From: Pantoea agglomerans | GTDB taxonomy: Bacteria; Pseudomonadota; Gammaproteobacteria; Enterobacterales; Enterobacteriaceae | Direction of reading: 5' to 3' | DNA: 64,000 nucleotides | Assembly (NCBI RefSeq): GCF_021397715.1 | Contig: NZ_CP090207.1 | Coordinates: 1,364,001-1,428,000 of the forward strand | Shown: piece after piece, positions 56,247 through 64,000 of the stretch | Layout of the letters: each line of letters starts with the position of its first letter | Numbering within the stretch: the stretch's first letter is position 1 | Notes under the pieces: generated by a model | What the model saw: only the letters and a program-made list of their open reading frames with translations | The model's database searches: none | What the model was told of the DNA's origin: nothing | Translations under genes and position numbers: made by a program

Positions 56247-57221
56247 TCAGCGTAAACGGCACTTCAACAACGCCGATTGTAGTCTATTCCAGTCAGCCTG
56301 CTGCGAATGAATGATCTCAATACGGCTGTCGGCGGGTGGCAGCGATCGCGTTTCAAGCTGCAGATCCGCGCCCTGACGATTAATATTCAGCGATCCCTCT
56401 TCAACGCGCATGACGCCTTTTATCCGATCGCCTGGGGCCAGCCGGACCCATTCCAGCAGCGCCGCCCGATCAAACCGCGTCTCAGGGTCAAACAGCCAGC
56501 CACAGGCGCTATAGTCCTGCCCCTGATTCAGCGCCCGACGCCAGCGTGCCTGACCTTCCAGCCGCAGGGCCGCGACGCCGCTGACCGCGGCAGCCACCGG
56601 ATGATGATGCTGCGGTACCGGCAGCTCGCGTGGCTTGCCGCGCGGCGTATCCAGCAGCGCCAGCGGAATCTGACCAAATTCGGTGGCAATAAAGGGCCGC
56701 TGATCCTGCGCATCCTGTTGCCAGCGGGCTAAGCGCTGATAATCCTCCGGCTGCCAGCGATCCTGCTTGTTACCGATGATTACGTCAGCTGCGGCCAGCT
56801 GATCGCGGAAATTTTCATTGGCGACCACGCGCGGATCGGCCAGCTGGCGGGCATCCAGCAGGGTGAGGGTGGCGTTAAGTTGCAGCCAGGAATGGTAGGT
56901 CGGGGAACTCAGCATCTGCAGTAACTGACGCGGATGGCCCAAACCGGTCGGCTCGATCAGCAGCCGGTCCGGTTTATTTTTCAGCAGCATATTGAGCCCG
57001 ACCTGCATCGGCAGGCCGTTGACGCAGCACATGCAGCCGCCGGGGATCTCTTTTAACGTTGCGCCGCGGTTCGCCAGCAGCGCGCCATCGACACCAATCT
57101 CACCAAATTCATTGACCAGCACCGCCCATTGTTCATTGGCAGGCTTTGCCGCCAGCAGATGACATAACAGCGTGGTTTTGCCACTGCCTAAAAATCCGGT
57201 GATCAGATTGACCCGTGTCAT
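56247..57221 (-). CDS. yeiR: Zinc-binding COG0523 GTPase YeiR
   Basis: YeiR is a CobW/COG0523 P-loop GTPase that binds zinc and is thought to act as a metal chaperone under zinc stress. The 324-residue protein has Walker A GFLGSGKTT, switch residues NEFGEIGVDG, the metal motif GGCMCCVNG (Cys63, Cys65, Cys66), and a late NKQD guanine motif (IGNKQDRW). A His-rich stretch (QHHHP) may also bind metal. AGGAGG 9 nt before the ATG at 57221 fixes the start. A near-perfect Zur box lies 35 nt upstream, which directly supports zinc-dependent control. Confidence 0.94.
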   Translation of the reverse strand: MTRVNLITGFLGSGKTTLLCHLLAAKPANEQWAVLVNEFGEIGVDGALLANRGATLKEIPGGCMCCVNGLPMQVGLNMLLKNKPDRLLIEPTGLGHPRQLLQMLSSPTYHSWLQLNATLTLLDARQLADPRVVANENFRDQLAAADVIIGNKQDRWQPEDYQRLARWQQDAQDQRPFIATEFGQIPLALLDTPRGKPRELPVPQHHHPVAAAVSGVAALRLEGQARWRRALNQGQDYSACGWLFDPETRFDRAALLEWVRLAPGDRIKGVMRVEEGSLNINRQGADLQLETRSLPPADSRIEIIHSQQADWNRLQSALLKCRLR

Positions 57222-57255
57222 CGGTCCGCCTCCTGTCAGCATATCCGGGTTAAAG

Positions 57256-57270
57256 TGTTATAATATAACA
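57256..57270 (-). promoter_or_regulatory. Zur box upstream of yeiR
   Basis: TGTTATAATATAACA is a perfect 15-bp palindrome and matches the core of the enterobacterial Zur consensus. It overlaps a probable minus-strand promoter with -35 TTGCCG and a TTATAA -10, so Zur-Zn would block transcription of yeiR. It lies in the 81-nt gap between yeiR and yeiP. Confidence 0.8.
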
Positions 57271-57302
57271 ATCGGCAACCCGGCAACGTTCAGGCTGTGC
57301 GA

Positions 57303-57875
57303 TCAGTCGGCGCGGCCCATATAACGGCGTTCGGCAATATGAATGCGGATGCGGTCGCCGTTGCTGAGGTATTCCGGTATCTGAACCACCAGCCCGGTGC
57401 TCATGCCAGCCGGTTTAGTGCGGGCACTGGCCGAGGCGCCTTTAATGCCGGGCGACGTATCGACAATTTCCATGTCCACGGTTTGCGGCAGTTCCAGCGC
57501 CAGCACCTGGCCTTCCATCGTCAGCACCTGAATGCCCGGAATCCCGCCTTCAGGAATAAACAGCAGCTCTTCTTCGATCTGCTCTTTTTTGAAGTTATAG
57601 GGAGTGTAATCTTCGTCGTCCATAAAGACGTACTCATCACCGTCTATATAAGAGAAGGTGACGCTGCGGCGGCTGAGCGAAATCGCATCAATAATTTCGT
57701 CGCCTTTAAAGCGTTCTTCTACTTTCATTCCGGTGCGTACATCGGTGAAACGCATCTTATACAGGGTGGCTGCGCCACGCGCGCTTGGGCTCTGGACATC
57801 AATATCTTTAACCAGCAGCAGTTTTCCGTTATGGGTAACGGCCATTCCTTTTTTGATCTCATTCGCTTTTGGCAT
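57303..57875 (-). CDS. yeiP: Elongation factor P-like protein EfpL (YeiP)
   Basis: This EF-P paralogue helps ribosomes through stalling motifs. The 190-residue protein has three domains in the EF-P order, and the conserved block [17 protein letters not shown] marks the second OB domain. The tip residue is Arg33 (QSPSARGAA) in place of the modified Lys of EF-P, as is typical of this subfamily. The ATG at 57875 ([11 protein letters not shown]) matches the E. coli start. Its stop is 81 nt before yeiR, and the promoter/Zur site for yeiR lies between them. Confidence 0.95.
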   Translation of the reverse strand: MPKANEIKKGMAVTHNGKLLLVKDIDVQSPSARGAATLYKMRFTDVRTGMKVEERFKGDEIIDAISLSRRSVTFSYIDGDEYVFMDDEDYTPYNFKKEQIEEELLFIPEGGIPGIQVLTMEGQVLALELPQTVDMEIVDTSPGIKGASASARTKPAGMSTGLVVQIPEYLSNGDRIRIHIAERRYMGRAD

Positions 57876-58039
57876 TGCTGTTCTCGCTATCTCTGAGAGT
57901 GAATTGCGCGCCACGTTACTCGCGCCGGTGAAAACTGGCAATATGGCGACGGTGAAATTTTACCTGGGGCAGCGGCAGACGTGGCAATTACGCCGTCAGA
58001 CTGCTATTGTCGCCGCGACTTTCTCTGCCGGAGCACAGT

Positions 58040-58294
58040 ATGCAATGCCGTAGCCACTGCGGTGCCTGTTGTACGGCGCCCTCCATCTCTTCACCGATCC
58101 CCGGCATGCCCAACGGCAAACCCGCTAACACCCCCTGCGTGCAGCTTGATGAGGCTTTGCGCTGCAAGCTGTTTGGATCTGACTTACGTCCCGCGGTGTG
58201 TGCCGGCCTGCAGCCTGCGCACAGCATGTGTGGCGATTCACGTCAGCAGGCGATGATCTATCTGTTGCAGCTGGAAGCGGACACCGCGCCCTGA
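58040..58294 (+). CDS. yeiW: YeiW, UPF0153 Cys-cluster protein
   Basis: This is an 84-residue protein of unknown role with eight conserved cysteines suggestive of metal or iron-sulfur binding: [12 protein letters not shown] near the start, then [21 protein letters not shown] and [16 protein letters not shown] 6 nt before 58040 decides the start over an in-frame upstream ATG at 58007. It is divergent from yeiP. A long imperfect hairpin follows the stop. Confidence 0.9.
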   Translation: MQCRSHCGACCTAPSISSPIPGMPNGKPANTPCVQLDEALRCKLFGSDLRPAVCAGLQPAHSMCGDSRQQAMIYLLQLEADTAP

Positions 58295-58295
58295 T

Positions 58296-58357
58296 CCGCT
58301 GACGTTGCTGAACCTTTGGCTGAGTTTATGCCAGGCTTACAGCAACCGCGTCAGCGG
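58296..58357 (+). terminator. Long hairpin after yeiW
   Basis: CCGCTGACGTTGCTG pairs with CAGCAA and CGTCAGCGG (3-nt bulge) around a 29-nt loop, directly after the yeiW stop. No T-tract follows, so the role as terminator is uncertain. Confidence 0.45.
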
Positions 58358-58462
58358 GCAGAGAGCAAAATCTTAAAACGTCGATGAAATGTGCGTAACA
58401 TCAAAAATCTGCTACGCCGTTTGCGCATTTTCTTGCCTGCTGCCAGGTGCTGTACCACAATC

Positions 58463-58478
58463 CTTGAAACGTTTCAGC
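58463..58478 (+). promoter_or_regulatory. Cra (FruR) operator O1 of fruBKA
   Basis: TGAAACGTTTCA (58465-58476) is a perfect 12-bp palindrome extended by flanking CT and GC, matching the Cra consensus. It lies about 90 nt before fruB. Confidence 0.85.
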
Positions 58479-58529
58479 GGTGACCACGCCACCTGTTTTC
58501 AGCAGGATGGCGTAATAATTTCCCCACTG

Positions 58530-58545
58530 GCTGAAACGATTCAAT
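58530..58545 (+). promoter_or_regulatory. Cra (FruR) operator O2 of fruBKA
   Basis: GCTGAAACGATTCAAT carries the TGAAACGATTCA core of Cra sites, 23 nt before the fruB start. Two Cra sites are also known upstream of E. coli fruB, and fructose 1-phosphate would relieve repression. A TAATAAT sequence between the sites is a possible -10 element. Confidence 0.85.
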
Positions 58546-58565
58546 CTCAGCAAGCGAGGAGAATT

Positions 58566-59696
58566 ATGTTCCAGCTCGAATTGCAGGCCATCCATACCGG
58601 AGCCAGCGCCCAGAATAAAGAAGAGGCCATTCGTCAGGTTGCAGCAGCATTGACCGCTGCCGGTAATGTGACGGAGGGCTACGTCAACGGTATGCTGGCG
58701 CGTGAGCAGCAAACCTCAACCTTTCTGGGCAACGGCATCGCGATTCCGCACGGCACCACCGATACCCGCGATCTGGTGCTGAAAACCGGCGTCCAGGTGT
58801 TCCAGTTTCCGCAGGGCATCAGCTGGGGCGACGATCAGACCGCCTATGTAGCTATTGGCATTGCCGCCAAATCGGATGAGCATCTGGCGCTGCTGCGTCA
58901 GCTGACCCATGTTCTGAGCGATGACAGCATCGCTGAACAGCTCAAAACCGCCTCTGCTGAAGATCTGCGTGCGTTGCTGATGGGCGAAAAACAAGCCGCC
59001 GAATTTAGCTTCGACACCTCATTAATTACCCTGAACGTCGCCGCCAGCGATCTGATCACCTTACAGGCGATGAATGCCGGTCGGCTGCAGTCGGCTGGCG
59101 TGGTCGATGCCAGCTACGTCGCCGATGTGGTTTCCAACCCGCCGCTGAGTCTCGGTCAGGGGATCTGGCTGAGCGACAGCAGCCTCGGCAACCTGCGCAG
59201 CGGCGTCGCCGTCAGCCGTGCCGCCCATCCGTTTGAGCATCAGGGCGAATCAGCGGCGCTGTTAATCAGCGTGGCGGCGGTGGATGAACGTCCGCTGGAA
59301 GTGCTGGGTTACCTCAGCGCGCTGTTACAGCAGGGCAAAGCGGACCGTTTGCTGAAAGCCGATGCCGCCGGTGTCTATGCGCTGCTCACCAGTGAAGTGG
59401 ACGAGCAGGCTGAGGTCCTGACGGCAGAATTTACTATCCGCAACGAGCACGGTTTACATGCCCGCCCGGGTACTGCGCTGGTCAGCGTCATCAAGCAGTT
59501 CAACAGCGACATTACCGTTACCAATCTCGACGGCAGTGGCAAACCCGCCAACGGCCGCAGCCTGATGAAAGTGGTCGCGCTCGGCGTGAAGAAAGGCCAT
59601 CGCCTGCGCTTTACCGCCAGCGGCGAAGACGCTCAACAGGCGCTGAACGCGATTGAAGAAGCGATCACCAGCGGACTGGGCGAGGGGGCAGCATGA
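58566..59696 (+). CDS. fruB: Fructose PTS IIA/HPr fusion protein FruB
   Basis: FruB passes phosphate from PEP-Enzyme I to FruA during fructose uptake. The 376-residue protein has an N-terminal EIIA domain with His62 (AIPHGTTD), a central linker domain, and a C-terminal HPr-like domain (FPr) with His298 in [15 protein letters not shown] 4 nt before the ATG at 58566 selects this start; the frame is open upstream to 58389. It overlaps fruK by four bases (ATGA). Regulation is by Cra through two operators. Confidence 0.96.
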   Translation: MFQLELQAIHTGASAQNKEEAIRQVAAALTAAGNVTEGYVNGMLAREQQTSTFLGNGIAIPHGTTDTRDLVLKTGVQVFQFPQGISWGDDQTAYVAIGIAAKSDEHLALLRQLTHVLSDDSIAEQLKTASAEDLRALLMGEKQAAEFSFDTSLITLNVAASDLITLQAMNAGRLQSAGVVDASYVADVVSNPPLSLGQGIWLSDSSLGNLRSGVAVSRAAHPFEHQGESAALLISVAAVDERPLEVLGYLSALLQQGKADRLLKADAAGVYALLTSEVDEQAEVLTAEFTIRNEHGLHARPGTALVSVIKQFNSDITVTNLDGSGKPANGRSLMKVVALGVKKGHRLRFTASGEDAQQALNAIEEAITSGLGEGAA

Positions 59697-60631
59697 GCAG
59701 ACGCGTCGCAACCATCACGCTGAACCCGGCCTATGATCTGGTGGGTTATACCCCTGAAATTGAACGTGGCGAAGTTAACCTGGTAAAAACCACCGGACTG
59801 CACGCGGCGGGCAAAGGCATCAACGTTGCCAAAGTGCTGAAAGATCTCGGCATCGACGTCACCGTAGGCGGTTTCCTGGGGAAAGAGAATCAGGATGGCT
59901 TTCAGCAGCTGTTCAGCGAACTGGGCATTGCTAACCGTTTTCAGGTCGTGCCAGGCCGCACCCGTATTAACGTCAAACTGACTGAGCAGACTGGCGATGT
60001 CACCGATCTGAACTTCTCCGGATTTCAGGTCACCGGACAGGACTGGGACCGCTTTACCAGCGACTCTCTGACCTGGCTGGGCCAGTTCGATATGGTCTGC
60101 GTCAGCGGCAGCCTGCCGGAAGGGGTCGATCCTGACGCCTTTACCCGCTGGATGACCGAGCTGCGCACTCATTGCCCGTGCATTATCTTCGACAGCAGCC
60201 GTGATGCGCTGGTCGCCGGGCTGAAAGCCGCGCCGTGGCTGGTTAAACCTAACCGCCGTGAGCTGGAAATCTGGGCCGGTCGTAAACTGCCGGACCTGCA
60301 GGATGTGATTGGTGCTGCCCATGAGCTGCGCGAGCAGGGCATCGCCCATGTGGTGATCTCGCTGGGCGCAGAAGGCGCGCTGTGGGTTAACGCCTCAGGC
60401 GAATGGATTGCCAAACCACCGGTGTGCGAAGTCGTCAGCACCGTCGGCGCGGGCGATTCAATGGTGGGCGGCCTGATTTACGGGCTGTTAATGCGTGAAT
60501 CCAGTGAACACACGCTGCGTCTTGCAACGGCAGTGGCGGCGATGGCCGTCAGCCAGAGCAACGTTGGCGTTTCCGATCGTACCCAGTTGGCCGCAATGAT
60601 GGCGCGCGTCGACTTACAACCCGTTAACTGA
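59693..60631 (+). CDS. fruK: 1-Phosphofructokinase FruK
   Basis: FruK converts fructose 1-phosphate to fructose 1,6-bisphosphate in the cytoplasm. The 312-residue PfkB-family kinase has the N-terminal substrate motif ([29 protein letters not shown]) and the C-terminal GAGDSMVGG motif with its catalytic Asp. It is the middle gene of fruBKA, overlapping fruB and lying 16 nt before fruA, with a GGAGAG ribosome binding site for fruA in the gap. Confidence 0.96.
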   Translation: MSRRVATITLNPAYDLVGYTPEIERGEVNLVKTTGLHAAGKGINVAKVLKDLGIDVTVGGFLGKENQDGFQQLFSELGIANRFQVVPGRTRINVKLTEQTGDVTDLNFSGFQVTGQDWDRFTSDSLTWLGQFDMVCVSGSLPEGVDPDAFTRWMTELRTHCPCIIFDSSRDALVAGLKAAPWLVKPNRRELEIWAGRKLPDLQDVIGAAHELREQGIAHVVISLGAEGALWVNASGEWIAKPPVCEVVSTVGAGDSMVGGLIYGLLMRESSEHTLRLATAVAAMAVSQSNVGVSDRTQLAAMMARVDLQPVN

Positions 60632-60647
60632 CAGCAGGAGAGCGATA

Positions 60648-62339
60648 ATGAAAACGCTGCTGATAAAAGATCCTTCATTGGGACTGGCTTCCGCTTACAT
60701 GGCGCAACAACGTCTGACCGCTGCGGGCCTGACGCTGACTGATAATCCTGCCGAGGCCGAACAGGTCATCGTGCTGGGCAAAAACGTGCCGGACGACGCG
60801 GCACTGAACGGTAAACCGCTGTGGCAGGGTGAGGTTCAGCTGGCGATCCGCGAGCCAGAAACTTTCCTCACTCGCGCCAGAGCCGAAGCGAAACCCTGGC
60901 AGGCTGCGGCAGCCGTTGCCGCGCCAGCAGGTGCGCCTGCGGCGGCCCAGGCCGGTGCGCAGAAACGCGTGGTTGCGATCACTGCCTGCCCAACCGGCGT
61001 AGCCCATACCTTTATGGCCGCAGAGGCGATTCAGGCTGAAGCGACCCGTCGCGGCTGGTGGGTCAAAGTAGAAACCCGCGGCTCAGTTGGTGCTGGTAAT
61101 GCCATTACGCCGGAAGAAGTGGCGGCGGCCGATCTGGTGATCGTGGCGGCTGATATCGAAGTCGATCTGGCGAAATTTGCCGGTAAGCCGATGTACCGCA
61201 CCTCAACCGGACTGGCACTGAAGAAAACCGCGCAGGAGCTGGATAAAGCAGTAGCCGAGGCGAAGCCGTACAAAGCCACTGGCGCGCAGAGCAGCGACAA
61301 CCAGAACGAGAAGAAAGAGGGGGCAGGCGCCTATCGTCACCTGCTGACCGGCGTTTCTTACATGCTGCCGATGGTGGTAGCGGGCGGTCTGAGTATCGCG
61401 CTCTCCTTTGCCTTTGGTATCACCGCTTTTAAAGAGCAGGGCACGCTGGCTGCCGCGTTAATGCAGATCGGTGGCGGCAGCGCCTTCGCTCTGATGGTGC
61501 CGGTACTGGCAGGCTTTATCGCCTTCTCCATTGCTGACCGTCCGGGTCTGACCCCAGGCCTGATTGGCGGGATGATCGCCACCAGCATCAACGCAGGGTT
61601 CCTCGGCGGGATCATCGCCGGTTTCATCGCCGGTTACGCAGCGAAGCTGATCAGCGGCAAAGTGAAACTGCCACAGAGTATGGAAGCGCTGAAGCCGATA
61701 CTGATTATTCCGCTGTTTGCCAGCCTGATTACCGGCCTGCTGATGATTTATGTGGTTGGTAAACCGGTTGCCGGTATCATGAACGGTCTGACGCACTGGC
61801 TGGCGAACATGGGTACCGCCAACGCGGTGCTGCTGGGCGCGATTCTGGGCGGCATGATGTGTACCGATATGGGCGGTCCGGTCAATAAAGTGGCTTACGC
61901 TTTTGGTGTCGGTCTGCTGAGTTCTCAGACGTATGCCCCGATGGCGGCGATCATGGCGGCCGGTATGGTGCCACCGCTGGCGATGGGCCTGGCGACGCTG
62001 GTTGCCCGTCGTAAATTCAATAAAGGTCAGCAGGAAGGGGGCAAAGCGGCGCTGGTACTGGGTCTCTGCTTTATCTCTGAAGGTGCGATTCCGTTCGCGG
62101 CCCGTGACCCGATGCGTGTTCTGCCTTGCTGCATCGTCGGCGGCGCGACCACCGGTGCCATTTCGATGGCGGTGGGTGCCAAACTGATGGCACCACACGG
62201 TGGGCTGTTTGTGCTGCTAATCCCAGGCGCGATCACCCCGGTGGTCGGCTATCTGGTAGCGATTGTGGTCGGCACGGCGATTGCTGGCCTGAGCTATGCG
62301 GTGCTGAAACGTCCGGAAGAGCAGTTGGCAAAAGCCTGA
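60648..62339 (+). CDS. fruA: Fructose PTS permease FruA (EIIB'BC)
   Basis: FruA takes up fructose as fructose 1-phosphate. The 563-residue protein has a degenerate N-terminal EIIB' domain (about 1-80), an Ala/Pro linker, an active EIIB domain with phospho-Cys114 (ITACPTGVAHTFMAA), and an EIIC membrane domain (from about 225) with the GGMMCTDMGGPVNK and SEGAIPFAARDPMRV substrate-binding blocks. The operon ends at the hairpin 62377-62394. All functional residues are present. Confidence 0.96.
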   Translation: MKTLLIKDPSLGLASAYMAQQRLTAAGLTLTDNPAEAEQVIVLGKNVPDDAALNGKPLWQGEVQLAIREPETFLTRARAEAKPWQAAAAVAAPAGAPAAAQAGAQKRVVAITACPTGVAHTFMAAEAIQAEATRRGWWVKVETRGSVGAGNAITPEEVAAADLVIVAADIEVDLAKFAGKPMYRTSTGLALKKTAQELDKAVAEAKPYKATGAQSSDNQNEKKEGAGAYRHLLTGVSYMLPMVVAGGLSIALSFAFGITAFKEQGTLAAALMQIGGGSAFALMVPVLAGFIAFSIADRPGLTPGLIGGMIATSINAGFLGGIIAGFIAGYAAKLISGKVKLPQSMEALKPILIIPLFASLITGLLMIYVVGKPVAGIMNGLTHWLANMGTANAVLLGAILGGMMCTDMGGPVNKVAYAFGVGLLSSQTYAPMAAIMAAGMVPPLAMGLATLVARRKFNKGQQEGGKAALVLGLCFISEGAIPFAARDPMRVLPCCIVGGATTGAISMAVGAKLMAPHGGLFVLLIPGAITPVVGYLVAIVVGTAIAGLSYAVLKRPEEQLAKA

Positions 62340-62376
62340 TTTGCTCAGGGGCATAATCTGCTGAAGTAAAAAAACC

Positions 62377-62407
62377 GGGAGCCAGATGGCTCCCTGTTTG
62401 CTTTTTC
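62377..62407 (+). terminator. Terminator of fruBKA
   Basis: GGGAGCCA-ga-TGGCTCCC forms the stem, followed by TGTTTGCTTTTT. Seven A residues precede it, so on the minus strand it would also be a terminator. The 13 bases TGGCTCCCTGTTT are repeated at 62778-62790 beside nfo, which suggests a formerly shared bidirectional terminator split by an insertion. Confidence 0.8.
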
Positions 62408-62777
62408 AGACGGTGAATAAGGTTAAAGCGATGGATGAATACGCCTGGAGTAAAGCATTGCGCCGCCGGGATAAAACGCCAGGCGCTGGCCCGGATGCTG
62501 GCCTGAGCGCCCTTTCTAACAACATGCACTGAAGTTTCAGAGCAGGCTGGGGTCGGGCAGGGGCAGGCAATCCGCAGCGCTGAACAGAATGAGTCTGCCA
62601 GGAGAGCCCGCAGGACGCGGGCGAAAGGCGGGGCGGCACAGGATGTGCCATCCCCGGCGGTCCGTCAGGCAGAGGAATGACGTGAAGGAACCGCGCAGCG
62701 GCGCGAGGACCGCCAGCCCCTGAGCGGCACCAGACTGCGTTATCACCGATCCCTTAACTGATCGGCATTAAGCCGAC
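62400..62777. mobile_element. Inserted non-coding segment between fruA and nfo
   Basis: This 378-bp segment lies between two copies of TGGCTCCCTGTTT and contains structured repeat copy B plus about 110 bp of unrelated sequence. A 33-codon frame from 62431 (MDEYAWSKALRRRDK...) is present but not convincing. No transposase is present. If it is a mobile unit, it must be moved by an enzyme encoded elsewhere. Confidence 0.5.
62509..62772 (-). repeat. Intergenic structured repeat, copy B
   Basis: This is the opposite-strand partner of copy A (41463-41720). On the minus strand it reads CTTAATGCCGATCAGTTAAG and then TGATAACGCAGTCTGGTGCC, with the same hairpins as copy A in the same order. It carries about 10 more bases than A before the TTCAGCGCTGCGG block. 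The minus-strand open frame of 69 codons here is a by-product of the GC-rich repeat rather than a proven gene. Confidence 0.8.
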
Positions 62778-62789
62778 TGGCTCCCTGTT

Positions 62790-63635
62790 TTATCCCTGCT
62801 GTTCGGACTTCAGCCAGGCAATCTCATCTTTCCAGATATCCGGGTTGATGGTTTCAAGGATTAACGGAATCCCGTCAAAACGCGCATCCTTCATCATCCA
62901 GCTGAACACGGTTTTACCGATATTGCCTTCACCCAGGCTGTGATGACGGTCAACGCGGCTGCCGAAGGTGCTTTTTGCATCGTTGAGATGCATCCCGCGC
63001 AGATACTTAAAGCCAACGATGCGCTCAAACTCAGCGAAGGTGGCGACACAGTCCGCTTCGGTACGCAGATCGTAGCCACCGGCAAAAGCGTGGCAGGTAT
63101 CCAGGCAGACCCCGACGCGTGTCTTATCCTCAACCTGGTCAATAATTTCCGCCAGATGCTCAAAACGGAAACCCAGATTGCTGCCCTGACCGGCGGTGTT
63201 TTCAATCACGGCTGTGACGTTACGGCTCTGGTCGAGGGCGATGTTGATCGATTCGGCGATGCGCTTCAGGCAGGCCTGCTCGTCAATCTGATGCAGGTGG
63301 CTGCCCGGATGGAAGTTCAGCAGCGTCAGGCCAAGCTGATCGGCACGCTGCAGCTCATCAATAAAGGCAGCGCGGGATTTTTCCAGCGCCTCAGCCACCG
63401 GATGACCAAGGTTAATCAGGAAGCTGTCGTGCGGCAGGATTTGCTGCGAACTGAAGTGATATTTCTCGCAGGCGGCGCGAAAGGCATCAATCACCTCAGT
63501 GGAAAGCGGGGCGGCTTTCCACTGCCGTTGATTTTTGGTAAACAAGGCGAAGGCGGTGGCGTCGATCTCATGGGCGCGTATCACTGCCTGATCCACACCA
63601 CCTGCCGCACTGACGTGTGCGCCGATATATTTCAT
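62790..63635 (-). CDS. nfo: Endonuclease IV (AP endonuclease Nfo)
   Basis: Nfo cuts DNA at abasic sites and removes 3' blocks during base excision repair. The 281-residue TIM-barrel protein has the zinc-ligand motifs: GAHVSAAGG near the start, [52 protein letters not shown] and the family signature [28 protein letters not shown] 6 nt upstream of the ATG at 63635 supports the start. Its TAA stop touches the duplicated terminator arm at 62778-62790, so its original terminator may have been displaced. Confidence 0.96.
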   Translation of the reverse strand: MKYIGAHVSAAGGVDQAVIRAHEIDATAFALFTKNQRQWKAAPLSTEVIDAFRAACEKYHFSSQQILPHDSFLINLGHPVAEALEKSRAAFIDELQRADQLGLTLLNFHPGSHLHQIDEQACLKRIAESINIALDQSRNVTAVIENTAGQGSNLGFRFEHLAEIIDQVEDKTRVGVCLDTCHAFAGGYDLRTEADCVATFAEFERIVGFKYLRGMHLNDAKSTFGSRVDRHHSLGEGNIGKTVFSWMMKDARFDGIPLILETINPDIWKDEIAWLKSEQQG

Positions 63636-63689
63636 GCCGTTCTCCTGAAGGGGCTATGCACTGAAGAGACGGCATGATACCTGATGCGG

Positions 63690-64000
63690 TTAGCCCATGA
63701 AATGTTGCACCAGCAGATTGATGGCGCCGCCACCGACGATCAGCCAGATAAACACCAGCGCACCCAGCAGCAGCGGTTTCACGCCCGCTTCACGTAATGC
63801 ACTGAAACGGGTGGTTAATCCCAGCGCTGCCATCGCCATCGCCAGCAGTAATCCGGCCAGCTGATTCAGCATTGCGACAACTTCAGCCGGTAACAGGTGC
63901 AGCGAGTTAAACAGCGCAACCGCAATAAACAGCAGCGCAAACCACGGAAAGGTCACCGGACCCGAAGCCTGCGCGCGTGGCGTCTGGCGGCGCAGCACCG
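63690..64000 (-). CDS. yeiH: YeiH, UPF0324 inner membrane protein (3' part)
   Basis: Only the C-terminal 100 or so residues are in the window; the gene continues past position 64000. The visible part has three TM helices, with FALLFIAVALFNSLHLLP, LLLAMAMAALGLTTRFSAL and GVKPLLLGALVFIWLIVGGG, the signature end of the YeiH/UPF0324 family. Position next to nfo on the same strand matches E. coli. The function is not established. Confidence 0.9.
   Translation of the reverse strand, partial: VLRRQTPRAQASGPVTFPWFALLFIAVALFNSLHLLPAEVVAMLNQLAGLLLAMAMAALGLTTRFSALREAGVKPLLLGALVFIWLIVGGGAINLLVQHFMG

Noticed and set aside
62431..62532. 33-codon plus-strand frame next to copy B
   Set aside because: No good ribosome binding site, no recognisable motif, and no equivalent beside copy A.
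62537..62746. 69-codon minus-strand frame in repeat copy B, similar to a frame in copy A
   Set aside because: Differences between the copies change amino acids as often as not, and the frame has a different end in each copy. It is probably a by-product of the conserved DNA, though its recurrence was noted.

Overview
The window is a chromosomal segment of an enterobacterium, most likely of the Erwiniaceae (Pantoea/Erwinia-like). The evidence is E. coli-type synteny around rcsDB-ompC-apbE-alkB-yojI, yejM-yejL-yejK-rplY-radD-rsuA-bcr-yejG-yejFEBA and pdeN-mepS-lpxT-yeiR-yeiP-fruBKA-nfo-yeiH, with protein identities that look like those between families rather than within Escherichia. Most genes are vertically inherited housekeeping genes. 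Family assignments were made by eye from the translated sequence, not from a database search.

Region 1 (1-4230, minus strand): the 5' part of rcsB, complete rcsD, and an MFS transporter gene abutting rcsD upstream. Region 2 (4231-30581, plus strand): a large biofilm-adhesin locus of the BapA/LapA type. It begins with a 740 bp AT-rich regulatory gap. Then comes an 18.3 kb gene for a 6106-residue adhesin with about 56 Ig-like repeats and a C-terminal type I secretion domain. After a strong terminator come a second, short Ig-repeat protein (636 aa) and the three parts of a dedicated type I secretion system: a TolC-like outer membrane protein, a LapB-like ABC transporter and a HlyD-like adaptor. 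The adaptor reading frame is broken by an apparent one-base deletion. Region 3 (30582-36391): micF (minus) and ompC (plus), then apbE, alkB without ada, and yojI. The adhesin locus therefore sits exactly between micF and rcsD, which are neighbours in E. coli.

Region 4 (36392-38278): an EntD-like phosphopantetheinyl transferase, several very small proteins and tRNA-Pro(GGG). Region 5 (38279-54980): yejM (lipid A/LpxC control), yejL, yejK, rplY, radD, rsuA, bcr, yejG, the yejABEF peptide importer, pdeN (c-di-GMP phosphodiesterase) and mepS. Region 6 (55495-64000): lpxT, yeiR with a near-perfect Zur box upstream, yeiP/efpL, yeiW, the fructose operon fruBKA with two Cra operators, nfo and the 3' part of yeiH.

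Two intergenic regions (about 41463-42019 and 62400-62777) hold copies of a structured, GC-rich repeat of about 260 bp. Both insertions appear to interrupt transcription-terminator hairpins and are flanked by short direct repeats. This repeat family, the giant adhesin with its short Ig companion, and the broken secretion adaptor are the most interesting parts of the window.
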